Shown here in pieces: positions 21,749-32,773 of a stretch of DNA of 64,000 nt; position 1 is the first letter of the stretch; each line of letters opens with the position of its first letter. The translations under genes and the position numbers were made by a program. The stretch is from Tipula vernalis (lineage: Eukaryota > Arthropoda > Insecta > Diptera > Tipulidae), in the NCBI GenBank assembly GCA_958295665.1, contig OY282560.1, positions 49,848,333 through 49,912,332 of the forward strand. The letters are read 5' to 3'. The notes beneath the pieces are model-generated. The model was not told the origin of the DNA, searched no databases, and was given only the letters and a program-made list of their open reading frames with translations.

Positions 21749-24300
21749 CTATTGGAACCATTTCGAGCTATTTATGTAGCGTAAGACGTCCCGCACTTTA
21801 CTGTTTTCGAGATCCGAGAGGCAGTCCATCCTGAACTTACCCAAGTGTTTGTGCCTTCTGAGAGCCAATGCTGGACACGAGAAAAGGAAGTGGGCCAACG
21901 TCTCTTCCTCCTCTTCGTCCAAGCAGCTTCTGCAGAAGTCATTTGCCTCCAGACCCAGCCTTCTTGCATGTTCTCCAAAAAGGCAGTGTCCCGTGAGAAT
22001 TCCTAGGACCGTTCTTAATTCACGTCTGCGTAGGGATATTAATGCCCTAGTGCGCCCCAAGTCCAGCTTTGGCCAAACTTGTCTTGCAACTCTACAGGTG
22101 AGGGTGTTAGATCCCCTTTCCCCGCTGAGGATAGCGTCTGCTTCCCAAGTGCTTGTCTCAGCGCTGTGATAGGCCTCCCCAGACTTGCCCTTTCCGGTTG
22201 CAGCTGGAGAGTCGTACCATGCCTAGCAAGTTCATCCGCCCTGCAGTTCCCCATGACGCCCGAGTGACCTGGGACCCAGATTACCTGCATATTTAAATGC
22301 TCACCCATCTCATTTAGAGATGAGTGACAACTCAACGCCACCCGTGACGCCAAAGACACCGATTCTAACGACCGGATCGCCGCTTGACTGTCCACATAGA
22401 TTGTGATATCGTATGAGGATAACACATTATGCTTCAACCGCGTCATGACCTCCTCAAACGCTATGACTTCAGCTTGGTACACGCTGCAGTAATCAGGAAG
22501 ACGAATAGAAATGTTTACATTTAATTTGTCACAGAATACTCCAGCTCCCACTTTGCCGTCTAGCTTGGAGCCATCTGTGAAGAATTGCAACGCTTCGGTT
22601 TCCGATAACGATCTATCCCTCCAGGATTCCCTTGAAAGAAAGGAGGTCCGAAATCGCTTATCGAAGCGTAAAGTAGGTTTAATGTAGTCAAGATTCGCCA
22701 GCTCATTCTTCAACGATCTAACAATAGTAGAGTGTCCTATACTAAGACACCTCCACTGAGAGACAGCTGCAAGTCGTACAGCCGTATTTGCCGCAATCTG
22801 TTTGCCAAAAATGTCGACCGGAAGAAGGTGCAACATAACCTCTAAGGCACTTGTCGGTGTCGAACTCAATGCCCAGCTAACAAGCATACAGGCCGTTCTT
22901 TGCACTCTCTCAATTTTACTTTTAAAAGTTACCTTGTCCAGAGCTGGCCACCAAACACCTACCCCGTACATGAGTACAGGTCTCACTACAGCTGTGTAGA
23001 GCCAGTGTACCAGCTCCGGCTTCAGACCCCATCTATGACCAATGGCGTTCCTACAGGAGTACAAAGCTCTCGTCCAAGATAATGCCCAGATATCTAGCTC
23101 TATCAGTAAAAGCAAGTCTCGTGTCATTTATGGTAGGAGGGACAACTACCGGGATTTGGTATTTCTTAGTGAAGAGTACCAGCTCTGTCTTGGACGGGTT
23201 AATACCAAGTCCACATTTGCCAGCCCATTTCGTAACGATGGTAAGCGCACTCTGCATTACGTCTACAATCGTGTCCAGGAATTTCCCGGTAACAGCTAAA
23301 GCTACGTCATCTGCGTAAGCGATAACTTCAATACCCTCTCTCTCCAATTCTAGTAGTAACCCGTTTACCACTATATTCCAGAGAAGAGGGGACAGAACCC
23401 CTCCCCCTGCGAAGTTCCCCTAGTTACTCGCCTCTTGATGGTGGAGTCCCCCAACTTCGAGCTAACAATTCTGTTTCTCAGCATATAATTGATTAACCCT
23501 ATCAGAGGAACGTCCACTTCCAAAAATGAAAATCCCTCCTTGATTGCCTCCGCTTTCACATTATTAAAGGCGCCCTCTATATCCAGGAAGGCCACCAAAC
23601 AGAATTCCTTCGAATTAATCGATTTCTCAATCATACACACCAAGGCGTGCAGAGCAGTGTCCACAGATCTCCCCTTTGTGTACGCAAGCTGAGACGGTGC
23701 CCACTTCCTGGCACCTATTTTATCTCTAATGTATACATCCAGCAGCCTTTCCAAGGTTTTCAAAAGAAAGGATGATAGAGTTATTAGTCTTAGGTCTTTA
23801 GGATAGACATGAAAGCTTTTCCCCGCTTTCGGTATGAACGCCACATTGACCTCCGTCCAGTACCTAGGAATATAGCCCAGCTTCAAACACCCTTTGAATA
23901 TAGCTTCCAGGTGGGGAAGGATAATTACTGAGTTGTTTTGAAGTTCCGCTGGTATAATTTGATCCGGACCAGCCGACTTAAATGGTTTAAGACCCCTCAG
24001 TGCCCATAGGATCCGTTTCCTGGTTACGATATCCTCTGTGGTTACTGACAGTGATTCCTGATGATTGCTACGCACCAACAGGTCTTCAAAGCTCCCTGGG
24101 GAGTGTCTCTCGAAGAGATGCTCCAGAGATTCTCCACTAGAAGCTGTCCAAGATCCGTCCGGTTTTATCAAAAAACTGGGACTAGCTATACTTTTGGAAA
24201 GAATCTTCCTTAGGCGGGAGGTTTCGGATACCTCTTCCATTTTATCACAGAAGATTCTCCAAAACCTCCTTTGTGCCTTTTTTAATTCTTTCTTATAAAT
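21749..24300 (-). pseudogene. ORF2 reverse transcriptase, RNase H and zinc finger, frameshifted
   Basis: Several frames succeed each other on the minus strand. 24240-23371 holds LKPFKSAGPDQIIPAEL, YIPRYWTEVNVAFIPKAGK, FLDIEGAFNN and RRVTRGTSQG. 23371-23051 holds the active site YADD and INPSKTELVLFTKK. 23127-22039 holds the thumb (LYTAVVRPVLMYGVGVWW) and an RNase H with FFTDGSK, YQAEVIAFEE, YVDSQAA and GNCRADELAR, that is the four acidic positions. 22060-21749 holds LRTVLGILTGHC and the finger C-x2-C...H-x4-C (CRSCLDEEEEE..HFLFSC). It would copy element RNA into DNA and remove the RNA strand. Frame changes near 24270, 23375, 23090 and 22050 inactivate it. Confidence 0.88.
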
Positions 24301-24836
24301 ATCGAGTTTCTCCTTATAAGAGACCCAATCCTGAGCCTCCCTTTTATTTTTGGCTCTATTAAAGGATGTCCTACAAGCCTTACGATAGGTTCCCAGTTTC
24401 CTGGACCACCATACTGGTTAGCCAGTGGGCAGGCAGCGCGAAAGGATCGGTTGCATGCGCTAGTAACGCTAGCCACCATGTCCTCCAGCTTTGTCCCTGA
24501 GTTGGAGCTCGGCTTCTTGTCAGTCAGCAACTTGGCCCGCTTGCTATTCACTACTTCCACCTCGTCCTGGGACCGCTGTCTTTTCGACACATGGTCCCTT
24601 TCCGAGCTTCCGCAGCCTACAGTGCTCTTTGCCCAAGCTACCGATGTTCTCTGTTCTTCCGTGAGCTGCCCCTCGGGGGTCGCAGCCCATTTTTCGAGAA
24701 TTGTATATGCCGAGCGGCGATTTCTGTACCGCCTTTTCGCCGGAGGAATTTCTCTCGTCCCCCTCCCCTGCGCCGTGTTGGTACCGCTAACCCCCGGAAC
24801 TAGTGCCCTAGAGTCAACCACCTTTGCACCCTTCAA
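24282..24836 (-). pseudogene. ORF1 N-terminus fused to the ORF2 linker by deletion
   Basis: The first part (IPPAKRRYRNRRSAYTILEK, EGQLTEEQRTSVAWAKS) is the polar N-terminal region of a LINE ORF1. After about SSNSG (near 24500) it changes directly into TKLEDMVASVTSACNRSFRA and CPLANQ. That is the segment just before the reverse transcriptase: the companion element at 11092-15430 has an aligned ...CPVEQ...WWNGTLG segment there. So the ORF1 C-terminus and the whole endonuclease have been removed, with the open frame kept across the join for about 30 residues. A frameshift follows before WWSRKLG. Confidence 0.75.
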
Positions 24837-25227
24837 GGCCCCACCCGTCTGGTTCGAGGTACCTCCCTTCGCTGATACCGGCTTTTAAGGAGAGCCGGTG
24901 CCCTTTGTTTGGTTTTTGTTTGATCCTTCCATTAGATTCCCACAAGTATCGGAGACATGAAAGTCTACCTGCGCAGAGATCCGTATACGCAGGTAAGGCT
25001 AATTACAAGTGGAGGTCGCCAGGTATCCAGAGGGCTCCGTTCACGACTGGGTTTTATTAAATGGGCCCCCAGCCTGGCAGATCGTCAGCACGAGTCGCTT
25101 TACATCTTAATCCGGCCTATTTGCCATCATTTAGCGTGACCCGCCTTATACCTAGGTCACTTATTAACACCCGCTCAATGAGCGTGGACCCGGAGGCGAA
25201 GGCAATTATAAGGCATTTGAACACCTA

Positions 25228-26027
25228 AGCTCGCAAAATATTTCAAGAGAAATTCAGATATTTCCACCCACAGTTCAGAATCAGAATCTAGTTTTAAACA
25301 TAGTCCTCATAAAATGTCGAATTCTAATTTTTTTGAAACACTGCGGTTTGGCAAAACGAGTTTCTAGCTAAAACCGATCTAGTTACCGTAGGTAAGCTAG
25401 CTCTCTTTGTTCAAAATAAAAAATTAAGAAGGGCACTTCAACAAGCCGCGCTCAGGGTGCTCAGAAACCTCAAGACGACACTGCCAGCACAACCTGAGAT
25501 AAATGTAAAACTGTGTTTGGTAACAATAGATGAAATTGATGCTATTAAAATATGTTTGTCAGTCGATATTTTAGAGCTCAAAGGAGCAATAACTTTCCAA
25601 CAAGTAGTTTTACGACTAAAGGAAACACTGCATATGTTCAAAATGGCCGCCGCCCTAAGATGGCGGGTTACCTCTTTCTTTACAGCCCCCTTGATACGAG
25701 TACCAACTGAAAGGGCTTGACGAACGACACGGTGAGTGACGTTATAATAAATCAAGTGATGTGTAACGGATCACCTATTTCTCCACAACCTGCTTGGCTT
25801 GGGTGTCAAATGAAAGGGTTTGCCAAGCACAATACGTGACGTCATTCTAAGATAAGCATATGAAAATTTAAATTTTACAAAACCGTTTCGCTAAATTTTA
25901 CGTGAAAGAAAAATGCACATGTGCGCAATTTAAATATAATGTTCTGTCACGTTTCACATTTATAAAGATTCGTTTAAGACTAAAAAGTTAAAAATACTTT
26001 TTTAAAAGCCACGTTTACACTTACATT
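25228..26027. other. intergenic DNA, no gene seen
   Basis: An open frame at 25457-25720 (plus) and its antisense have no recognisable domain. Two related phrases containing TGAAAGGG with a following TGACG lie about 103 bases apart at 25709 and 25812, suggesting an old tandem duplication. Confidence 0.4.
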
Positions 26028-26193
26028 CAAAAAGTAAAAAATAATTTTTTCATCACTTGGAAAATTAAAGCGTAGGCGCTTTTTCTTATTTAGCTTTTCC
26101 TTAACCAACCTCTATAATTTATATCAATATCTATTCCACAGGCGCCCACGCTTTTATTTTCCGAGTGATGGAAAAATTATTTTTTCCTTTTTG
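26028..26193. mobile_element. short inverted-repeat element (MITE)
   Basis: The left arm 26028-26079 (CAAAAAGTAAAAAATAATTT...GCGTAGGCGC) is matched by a right arm 26142-26193 that is its reverse complement with a few mismatches, around a 62-base centre. It is non-coding and forms a long hairpin. The parent family is unknown and no target duplication is obvious. Confidence 0.8.
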
Positions 26194-28745
26194 GGCAATC
26201 TAGGATCGATTAGGTTGATTCTAAATAAAATGTAATGCATTTTCCAAAAGTGACAGAACAAATATCCAAATGGCCTTACCAATTGTGTTAAGTAATCTAT
26301 TTACGTAAATAGCGGTATATCACTAATTCTACGGCATTACACAGCCCTTTACAAATTTCGAGTATTTTCGAGCAACACGATTGATTACAAAAAGGTCGAA
26401 TAAAGTTAGAATCTTACAATAAACTAAGACTATCGAATAATTTCATGCCCTAATTCATGAGAACCTAATCCGGCAGCATAGCCGTTGCGAAGGCACTCCG
26501 GTAGCTTTTTCTCGTAGATATATGTGAGCCCCCACCCCCCTGGTGTTGTATTATTTTGGAAATGGCTACAAAAAGGTTGAAGGCTGGTGCTCAACGGACA
26601 AGTCAGTTTTATTCTTGTTTGGAAATTAGAAATTTTTATTGGAAATTGTTTTCTTAGAAAAACATGAATTTTAGCGCGGTAATTTTACGCCTAAAGCCAA
26701 CCGTTTAATTCACCTATTTGTTGGAGGTGTCGCTGATCTTATCTATGGAAGATCAAGTAACTTAGGATATACTTAATTAACACCACGCTTAACTCGAGTA
26801 ATATCAAAAATGATCTCGAAAAATGATGAAATCTTGAACAGTTTCTATTGCATTATACTCATAAAAGCATGAAAGCCTCAAATATCCCTTAAAATATCGA
26901 AAATCCTGAAGTACCTGTAATTCGGTTATAGTATATGCTGAAAGTGAATAATTGCTGTTAACACATTTCCAATGTACAAATTAAAATTTTATTTAAAAAA
27001 AAACGTTTAAAACCACAAAATAATATAATCGGGACGCCTGGAGGTCGATTTTGTAACCAATATAATAGTCTCGAGATTTTTTGTCGTACATAACTACTTT
27101 CTCTCGCAATTGTGACTTTACGCATTGCGAGTTCTGGAATTTCATAAATCGAAATGCACAATCGATACCCAGATTAAAGATTGTGAAGAAAGTAAAGATC
27201 AGTTGGCGTAATTTTTGTGAACCTTTCAGTAATATCTGGTTTAGAGAATCTTAAAACAATTTAATAAAATTTGACGAAGACAGATCTGAAGCTACCAAAT
27301 TCAAATTCTTAAATTCACAAAGTGCAGTAAATGAACTTTGATATCATATTCAATAGAACAAACCCTTTATGGCTTCAAAGTCTTGGTGTTTCTTTGCAGA
27401 TCTCTTGCTTCAAATTACCCGGAAGTTATGTTCGTGAATTTGTGATTTTGTGGATGACCTTCCAAAAGCAAACACTTTGTTATTCGAGAATGAACCATCC
27501 TTGCAAAGAAAAGTGTTTGCAATAACTAAAGTGCTTACTATATACATACTAATTAAACAGCTACAAGCCATTCTTTGTACTCCTTGGGAATTTTTTTTAA
27601 GTCGTCTAACCATAAGAAGAAATAATATGGTCGATTTTAAAAAGTGAATGTCTTATGAACATGACACTTGTGTTTTAAACCGTATTTCCATTAATATTGA
27701 TGTGTTGCCTTGAAAAATAATCATTTATCTCCGTCGTCGATCGCCACATACTAAAGCAAAAAAAAATTAAAAAATTTGTTTATGTAAGAGCTCAATAGTT
27801 GGTCAAATACTCAACCAAGCAAATATCCATACATCACCATCGCATTTTATGTATAGTCATTGACATTATTTACATACAAACTACGTATGGGTCTATTCTA
27901 AATATTCTGTTGTTCATTCCATAAACGAAAGAAGCAAACATCCGAATATGGAAGGTTGAATTTGAATAGAGTTACGATTAAAATCTTTCGATAATTCTTT
28001 GGTGTTTTAAATTAATTTGTCCGGATGCTTCCAACATTATCACCTCTGCCATATGATACACTTCACACATTGTATTTTGCAAATTATTTTTATTATGTCC
28101 TTACCTAATGCGATTTAGAATAATAATCTAATAATAAATATTTGTCTTCATCTTTTAAAACGTGTATGATAGGTCACAAGTATTTTATAATTAAGCAAAA
28201 GGATTAATGACAAACAGTAAATTATAAGGGTTAAATAAACTTATTATGTCTATATATAATTTACGTAAGGAGGCGTTTTTATGGGATCGTCCCTTAAACT
28301 TGACACCGCCGACAAAATTATTTATTGAGTCACAAATTTAATGGGAAATTTATTATGATAAAAATCTGGAAGGTTTTAAGTTTTTTAAGTGATGAGATTA
28401 GTTGTGTATTGTACATATTTGGTTGGTGTAAATGTTTAGTTTCTGTATGAATCTAATGCGGATAATGAACACATGTGTGATTTAAGTAAATATGAGAAAT
28501 TTAAGTATCGTTGCACACATGTGGTCAATTATGGCAATTTTTACAATGCGCGTTAGTCAATTTAAAACATAGTTTAGCAACCTTTTTCCTAACCGAAATT
28601 TTCAATTATGTTCGAAAGGGAAAAATGATAGATAACTGTAAATATTATTTAAAAGGAATCGAAAATATAATTTTAAAATTGGACAATAGTAGACCGAGTA
28701 GATTTGTGTAATTAAAACTATTCCTGGTTCTAAATTTTGACAATA
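26194..28745. other. intergenic AT-rich DNA, no gene seen
   Basis: Open frames here (26958, 27331, 27410, 27450, 28511) are short, overlap one another on both strands and carry no recognisable domains. Confidence 0.45.
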
Positions 28746-29660
28746 CTAACTGAATTCCAAAATCAATCCCTAATTGAACCTCTTAACTCAATAATCAGCT
28801 CAACCTCCACCTCAATTTATAACTCAATGACAACGCACGCAATCACTAAATCAACTGACAACCGAACTCTTATCTCAATCACCAATTCAATCCCAAATCA
28901 TCTTTCAAATCAATTCTTAACCTAATTCCAAATAATACTCTAACCCTAATTCAACCTCAACGCAAGCAAACTCAACCATAACTCAACTTCTTCTTAACTG
29001 AGCTCGAATCTCAACACTCAACATGGTCCGAAAAAACTTAAAACTTAACTATAACTTCCCAACTCCACTAACAATTCTCCCCAAGTAAATCCTCAACTGA
29101 ACCTATCACTAAACCTCAACTTAACCCCAAATCAACTCCCAACTCAACATAGTCTGAGAACGGTATGCGTCTTTGAACTAAACTCAATCTTAACTCAATC
29201 TCTAGCTTGACCAACACTTCATTCGAACATTAACTCAACTCAAAACAACTCAAGTTAACTTCCAACCTTCCAGCTCAACCGTCAACATAACCCCAAATAA
29301 ATTCCCTATTTAACCTTGACTCCTACTCAACTTAACCTCAACTAACTTCAACTCAACGGTAACTCAGCCGTAATCCAACCCCACCTCAACTTTAAAAACT
29401 ACAACTCAAGCTAACTCTGACTCAACCGTCGATTCAAAACACAAATAAATCACCAGGCAGCTTACTAAACCCTAACCCAATTCAACAAACTCAATGCCGA
29501 ACTTAATCCTCAGACCGGCATATGACAAAAATTACTGAACTGTCCACTACACCCTAATCTAACCCCAACTCAACTCCAACTTAACCCCCATTACACCCGC
29601 AAATGAAACCCAACTCAACCACAAACGTAATGCCCAACTCAATCCTCAAACCAGCATACA
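28746..29660. repeat. degenerate ACTCAACC-type repeat, copy 3 (longest)
   Basis: This is the largest of three related stretches. It shares phrases with the copy at 19790-20250 such as 'actgaacctatcactaaacc', 'actcaaaacaactcaagtta' and 'aacatagtc'. The short frame at 28737-28925 is a by-product of the repeat. Confidence 0.75.
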
Positions 29661-29859
29661 TAGTATATATACAAATTTGGTGAATATGGTAACATTATCA
29701 CGTGGTTTTGGGTTAATTCTTATGGCACGTACCCGATTCTCTTGACGCACAACTTCCAAAATCTTTCCAATACTTCGCTTTTTCACGGTAAATAGAATCA
29801 GATTGGCGAAAAAAAAATCAAATCGGATAAGCGATACCATGGTTAAAGAAGAACAGACG

Positions 29860-29905
29860 GACGGACATTTTTTTTTGCTTTTTCGGACTAAGGGACTTCC
29901 TTTCT
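29860..29905. repeat. dispersed repeat, copy 2 (cut off by minisatellite)
   Basis: It carries 'gacggacattttttttgctttttcggactaagggactt' phrases of the repeat at 16823-16985, then passes straight into the 9-base minisatellite. Confidence 0.6.
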
Positions 29906-29917
29906 ACTATTTGAATC

Positions 29918-30126
29918 TTATAAATTTTATGAACTTTACGAACTTTATGAATTTTATGGATATTATGAACTTTATGAATTTTAAGATTTTAATAAACTTT
30001 ATGAACATAATGAATTTTATGAACTTTATGGAATTTTATGAAGTTTATAAATTTCATGAATTCTATGAACATTATGAATTTTATGAATTTTATGAACTTT
30101 ACGAACTTTATGAATTTTATGAATTT
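29918..30126. repeat. 9-base minisatellite ATGAAYTTT, block 1
   Basis: Tandem ATGAACTTT/ATGAATTTT units with scattered variants. Because the unit is 9 bases, all frames stay open over long distances: it reads Met-Asn-Phe repeats in one plus frame, Glu-Phe-Tyr/Glu-Leu-Tyr in another, and Phe-Ile-Lys on the minus strand. The frames are not evidence of a gene. Confidence 0.9.
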
Positions 30127-30635
30127 GTGGCGGTCAACGCATGTGTACATGCGTTCGCCGTCACACAAAAAACAACGCGCCCTTTCGACACCAACCCCGC
30201 GACACAAAAAAAACAACAAAACGAACTACTGTCTCTTCCATGTGAAGAGACAAGACAAAAATATAAAAAATAGAAAAACAGTCTCGTCACGGAATTCAAC
30301 GCGGCAACACGTCGCTCTTGGTGTTGGCCGCCAACCAATAATTTTGAGGGTACCAAAAATGGTGGTAACAATAAAAAAATTATTAATAAATTAAAAATAA
30401 AATAATTTACCTATATTAAACTAAAAATAATTAAATAAAAAATTAATTTATATTAACAAAATTAATTTATATAAATTATAATGAATAATAATAATTTGGA
30501 AACACAATCAAGCGAAATTAAAATTAAATAAATATTTGTTAAATTGAAAAATAAAAATAAATTTATTAAATTCAAAATAAAAGTTTAAGTGTGTGAAATA
30601 TATTATTTATTTATATAACACAAAACGTTAAAAAT
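30127..30635. other. unidentified segment interrupting the minisatellite
   Basis: This 509-base segment has two halves. The first (to about 30360) is mixed in composition, with a palindrome ACGCATGTGTACATGCGT (30138-30155) and CA-rich stretches. The second is almost pure A+T with AATTTATAT and TAAAAATAA words. It may be an inserted element such as a solo LTR, but I found no convincing ends or duplicated target. Confidence 0.4.
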
Positions 30636-32129
30636 TCTATGAACATTATGAATAAGTTTATGAATTTTATGAACTTTATGAATTTTATGAACTTAATGAA
30701 TTTACGAACTTTATGAACTTTACGTACTTTATGAATTTTATGAATTTTATGAACTTAATGAACTTTATGAACTTTACGAATTTTTTGAAGTTTATAAATT
30801 TTATGAATTCTATGAAAATTATTAATTTTATTGAACTTTATGAAGTTTATGAATTTTATGAATTCTACGAACTTAACGAATTTTATGAACTTTATGCACT
30901 TATTAATGAACTTTATGAATTTTAAGAACTTTATGAATTTTATGAAGTTTATGAATTTTATGAATTCTACGAACTTAACGAATTTTATGAACTTTATGCA
31001 CTTATTAATGAACTTTATGAACTTTAAGAACTTTATGAATTTTATTAACTTTATGAAATCTATGAACTTTACGAATTTAATGAAGTTTATGAATTTTATG
31101 AATTCAATGAACATTATGAATTATATGAACATTATGAATTTTATGAACTTTATGAATTTTATGTACTTTACGAATTTTATGAAGTTTATGCATTTTATGA
31201 ATTCTTTGAACATTATGAATTTTATGAACTTTATGAACTTAATGAACTTTACTAACTTTACGAATTTTATGAAGTTTATTAATTTTATGAATTCTATGAA
31301 TTCTATAAACTTTATGAATTTTATCAACTTTATGAACTTAGTGAACTTTAAGAACTTTACAAATTTTATGAATTTTATGAACGTTACTAACTTTATGAAC
31401 TTTACGAACTTTATGAATTTTGTGAACTTTAGGAACTTAGTGAACTTTATGAACTTTATGAATTTTATGAACTTTATGAATTCTATGAACTTTACGAATT
31501 TTATGAAGTTTATGAATTATTACGAATTTTATGAACAATATGAATTTTATGAACTTTATGAATTTTATGTACTTTATGAACTTTATGAACTTAATGAACT
31601 TTATGAACTTTATGAATTTTATGAAGTTTATGAGTTTTATCAATTATATGAACTTTATGAATTTTATGAGCTTAATGAACTTAATGATCTTTACGAATTT
31701 TATGAAGTTTATGAATTTTATGAATTCTATGAACTTTACGGATTTCAAGAAGTTTATGAATTTTATGAATTCTATGAACATTATGAATTTTATGTATTCC
31801 ATGAAGTTTATGAATTTTAAACTTTTTGAACTTAGTGAACTTTATGAACTTTACGAACTTTATGAATTTTATGAACTTTATGAACTTAATGAACTTTATG
31901 AACTTTATGAATTTTACGAACTTTATGAATTTTATGAACTTTATGAATTCTATTAATTTTACGAATTTTATGTATTTTTACGAATTTTATGAACAATTTG
32001 AATTTTATGAATTGTATATACCTTATGAACTTAATGAACTTTATGAACTTTACGAATTTTATGAAGTTTATGAGTTTTATCAATTATATGAACTTTATGA
32101 ATTTTATGAGCTTAATGAACTTAATGAAC
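30636..32129. repeat. 9-base minisatellite ATGAAYTTT, block 2 (main block)
   Basis: About 1.5 kb of the same unit, with higher-order duplication: a variant string beginning GAAGTTTATGAATTTTATGA and containing TTTATGCACTTATTAATGAA occurs twice 102 bases apart (from 30842 and 30944). The long plus-strand frame at 30831-31820 (329 codons) consists only of this repeat. Confidence 0.92.
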
Positions 32130-32746
32130 TGTAAATGTCGCCTCCGGATCACGTCGCTAAAATAAAAGAACTTGATTTTATTTATTCTCGAGATAATTAG
32201 AAATCCGAAACAATTTTTATTGAAAAATATTAATTGAGAAAAAGATATCTCGATTTTAATTACACAATTTTATACAACTTGTTTTTATTTCACTATCGCC
32301 CAAAATAATTTGATAAAAGAATAATCCGCGTATGCTATATGCGCATCTGAATGTCAATTTTTTACGAATGTCCAATTTTTTATCGAAAACTCAAAAACAC
32401 ACACAATTGTTTTTTTTTGTGTGTTTCAGCGCGTTTATTGGCTGCATTTATTTTGGTGTTGACATACGAAAAATCGTAATGGCAAATTTCGCTGTTCTAT
32501 TGAACGCGAGATGGAACCACAGAGAATATCAATTCAAGTTTGAATTGAGGAAAATTATGTTAACAAGATGGAGCAAATATGACAAAATATAATTTAATGT
32601 TCGATTATATTTTGTGTGCATGCCATCTCGCTAGATGGTAAATGAAAATACGTTACGCAAACAGATATCTTATGCGTAAACCAAATGTGTATGTGGTGGT
32701 GAACGAATTGCAATTTATATAAACAAATAATTAGGACTCCACCGCA
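32130..32746 (-). repeat. putative LTR of the truncated gypsy element
   Basis: It follows a polypurine tract on the minus strand and has TG...CA termini (TGCGGTGGAG at its minus-strand start, CATTTACA at its end). No second copy exists in the window for comparison. Near its distal end the string GCGACGTGATC resembles part of a tRNA-Trp primer site, so the true LTR end could be slightly earlier. Confidence 0.5.
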
Positions 32747-32773
32747 AGTGAGTCCCCCTCCCTAAGGAAAAGT

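Larger units (their letters stand above)
21657..25214 (-). mobile_element. non-LTR retrotransposon (LOA/I-like) with 13-base target duplication, endonuclease deleted
   Basis: ATTTGAACACCTA flanks the element at 21644-21656 and 25215-25227. On the minus strand the 3' end finishes in short AACCTA-type repeats (CCAACCTAACCTAAACTAAC), the kind of simple tail seen on LINEs of this group. Inside are an ORF1 start, then directly the ORF2 linker, reverse transcriptase, RNase H and a C-terminal zinc finger. The endonuclease and the rest of ORF1 are missing, so the copy cannot be autonomous. It is richer in G+C than its surroundings. Confidence 0.9.

Noticed and set aside
24451..24888. Plus-strand 145-codon open frame
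   Set aside because: Antisense shadow of the LINE ORF1/ORF2 fusion.
25457..25720. Possible small gene (87 codons) with an overlapping antisense frame of 105 codons
   Set aside because: No recognisable domain or splice or start support; both strands open by chance.
28737..28925. Thr/Ser/Ile-rich short open frame
   Set aside because: Made of the ACTCAACC-type repeat.
30755..31114. Minus-strand Phe-Ile-Lys open frames
   Set aside because: Antisense reading of the same minisatellite.
30831..31820. 329-codon open frame of Met-Asn-Phe repeats
   Set aside because: It is entirely the 9-base minisatellite, other frames are equally open, and there is no start context, intron or domain.
32130..32160. 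Primer-binding site for tRNA-Trp next to the truncated gypsy LTR
   Set aside because: Only GCGACGTGATC agrees with the remembered tRNA-Trp complement and the required TGG start is missing, so it is not annotated.
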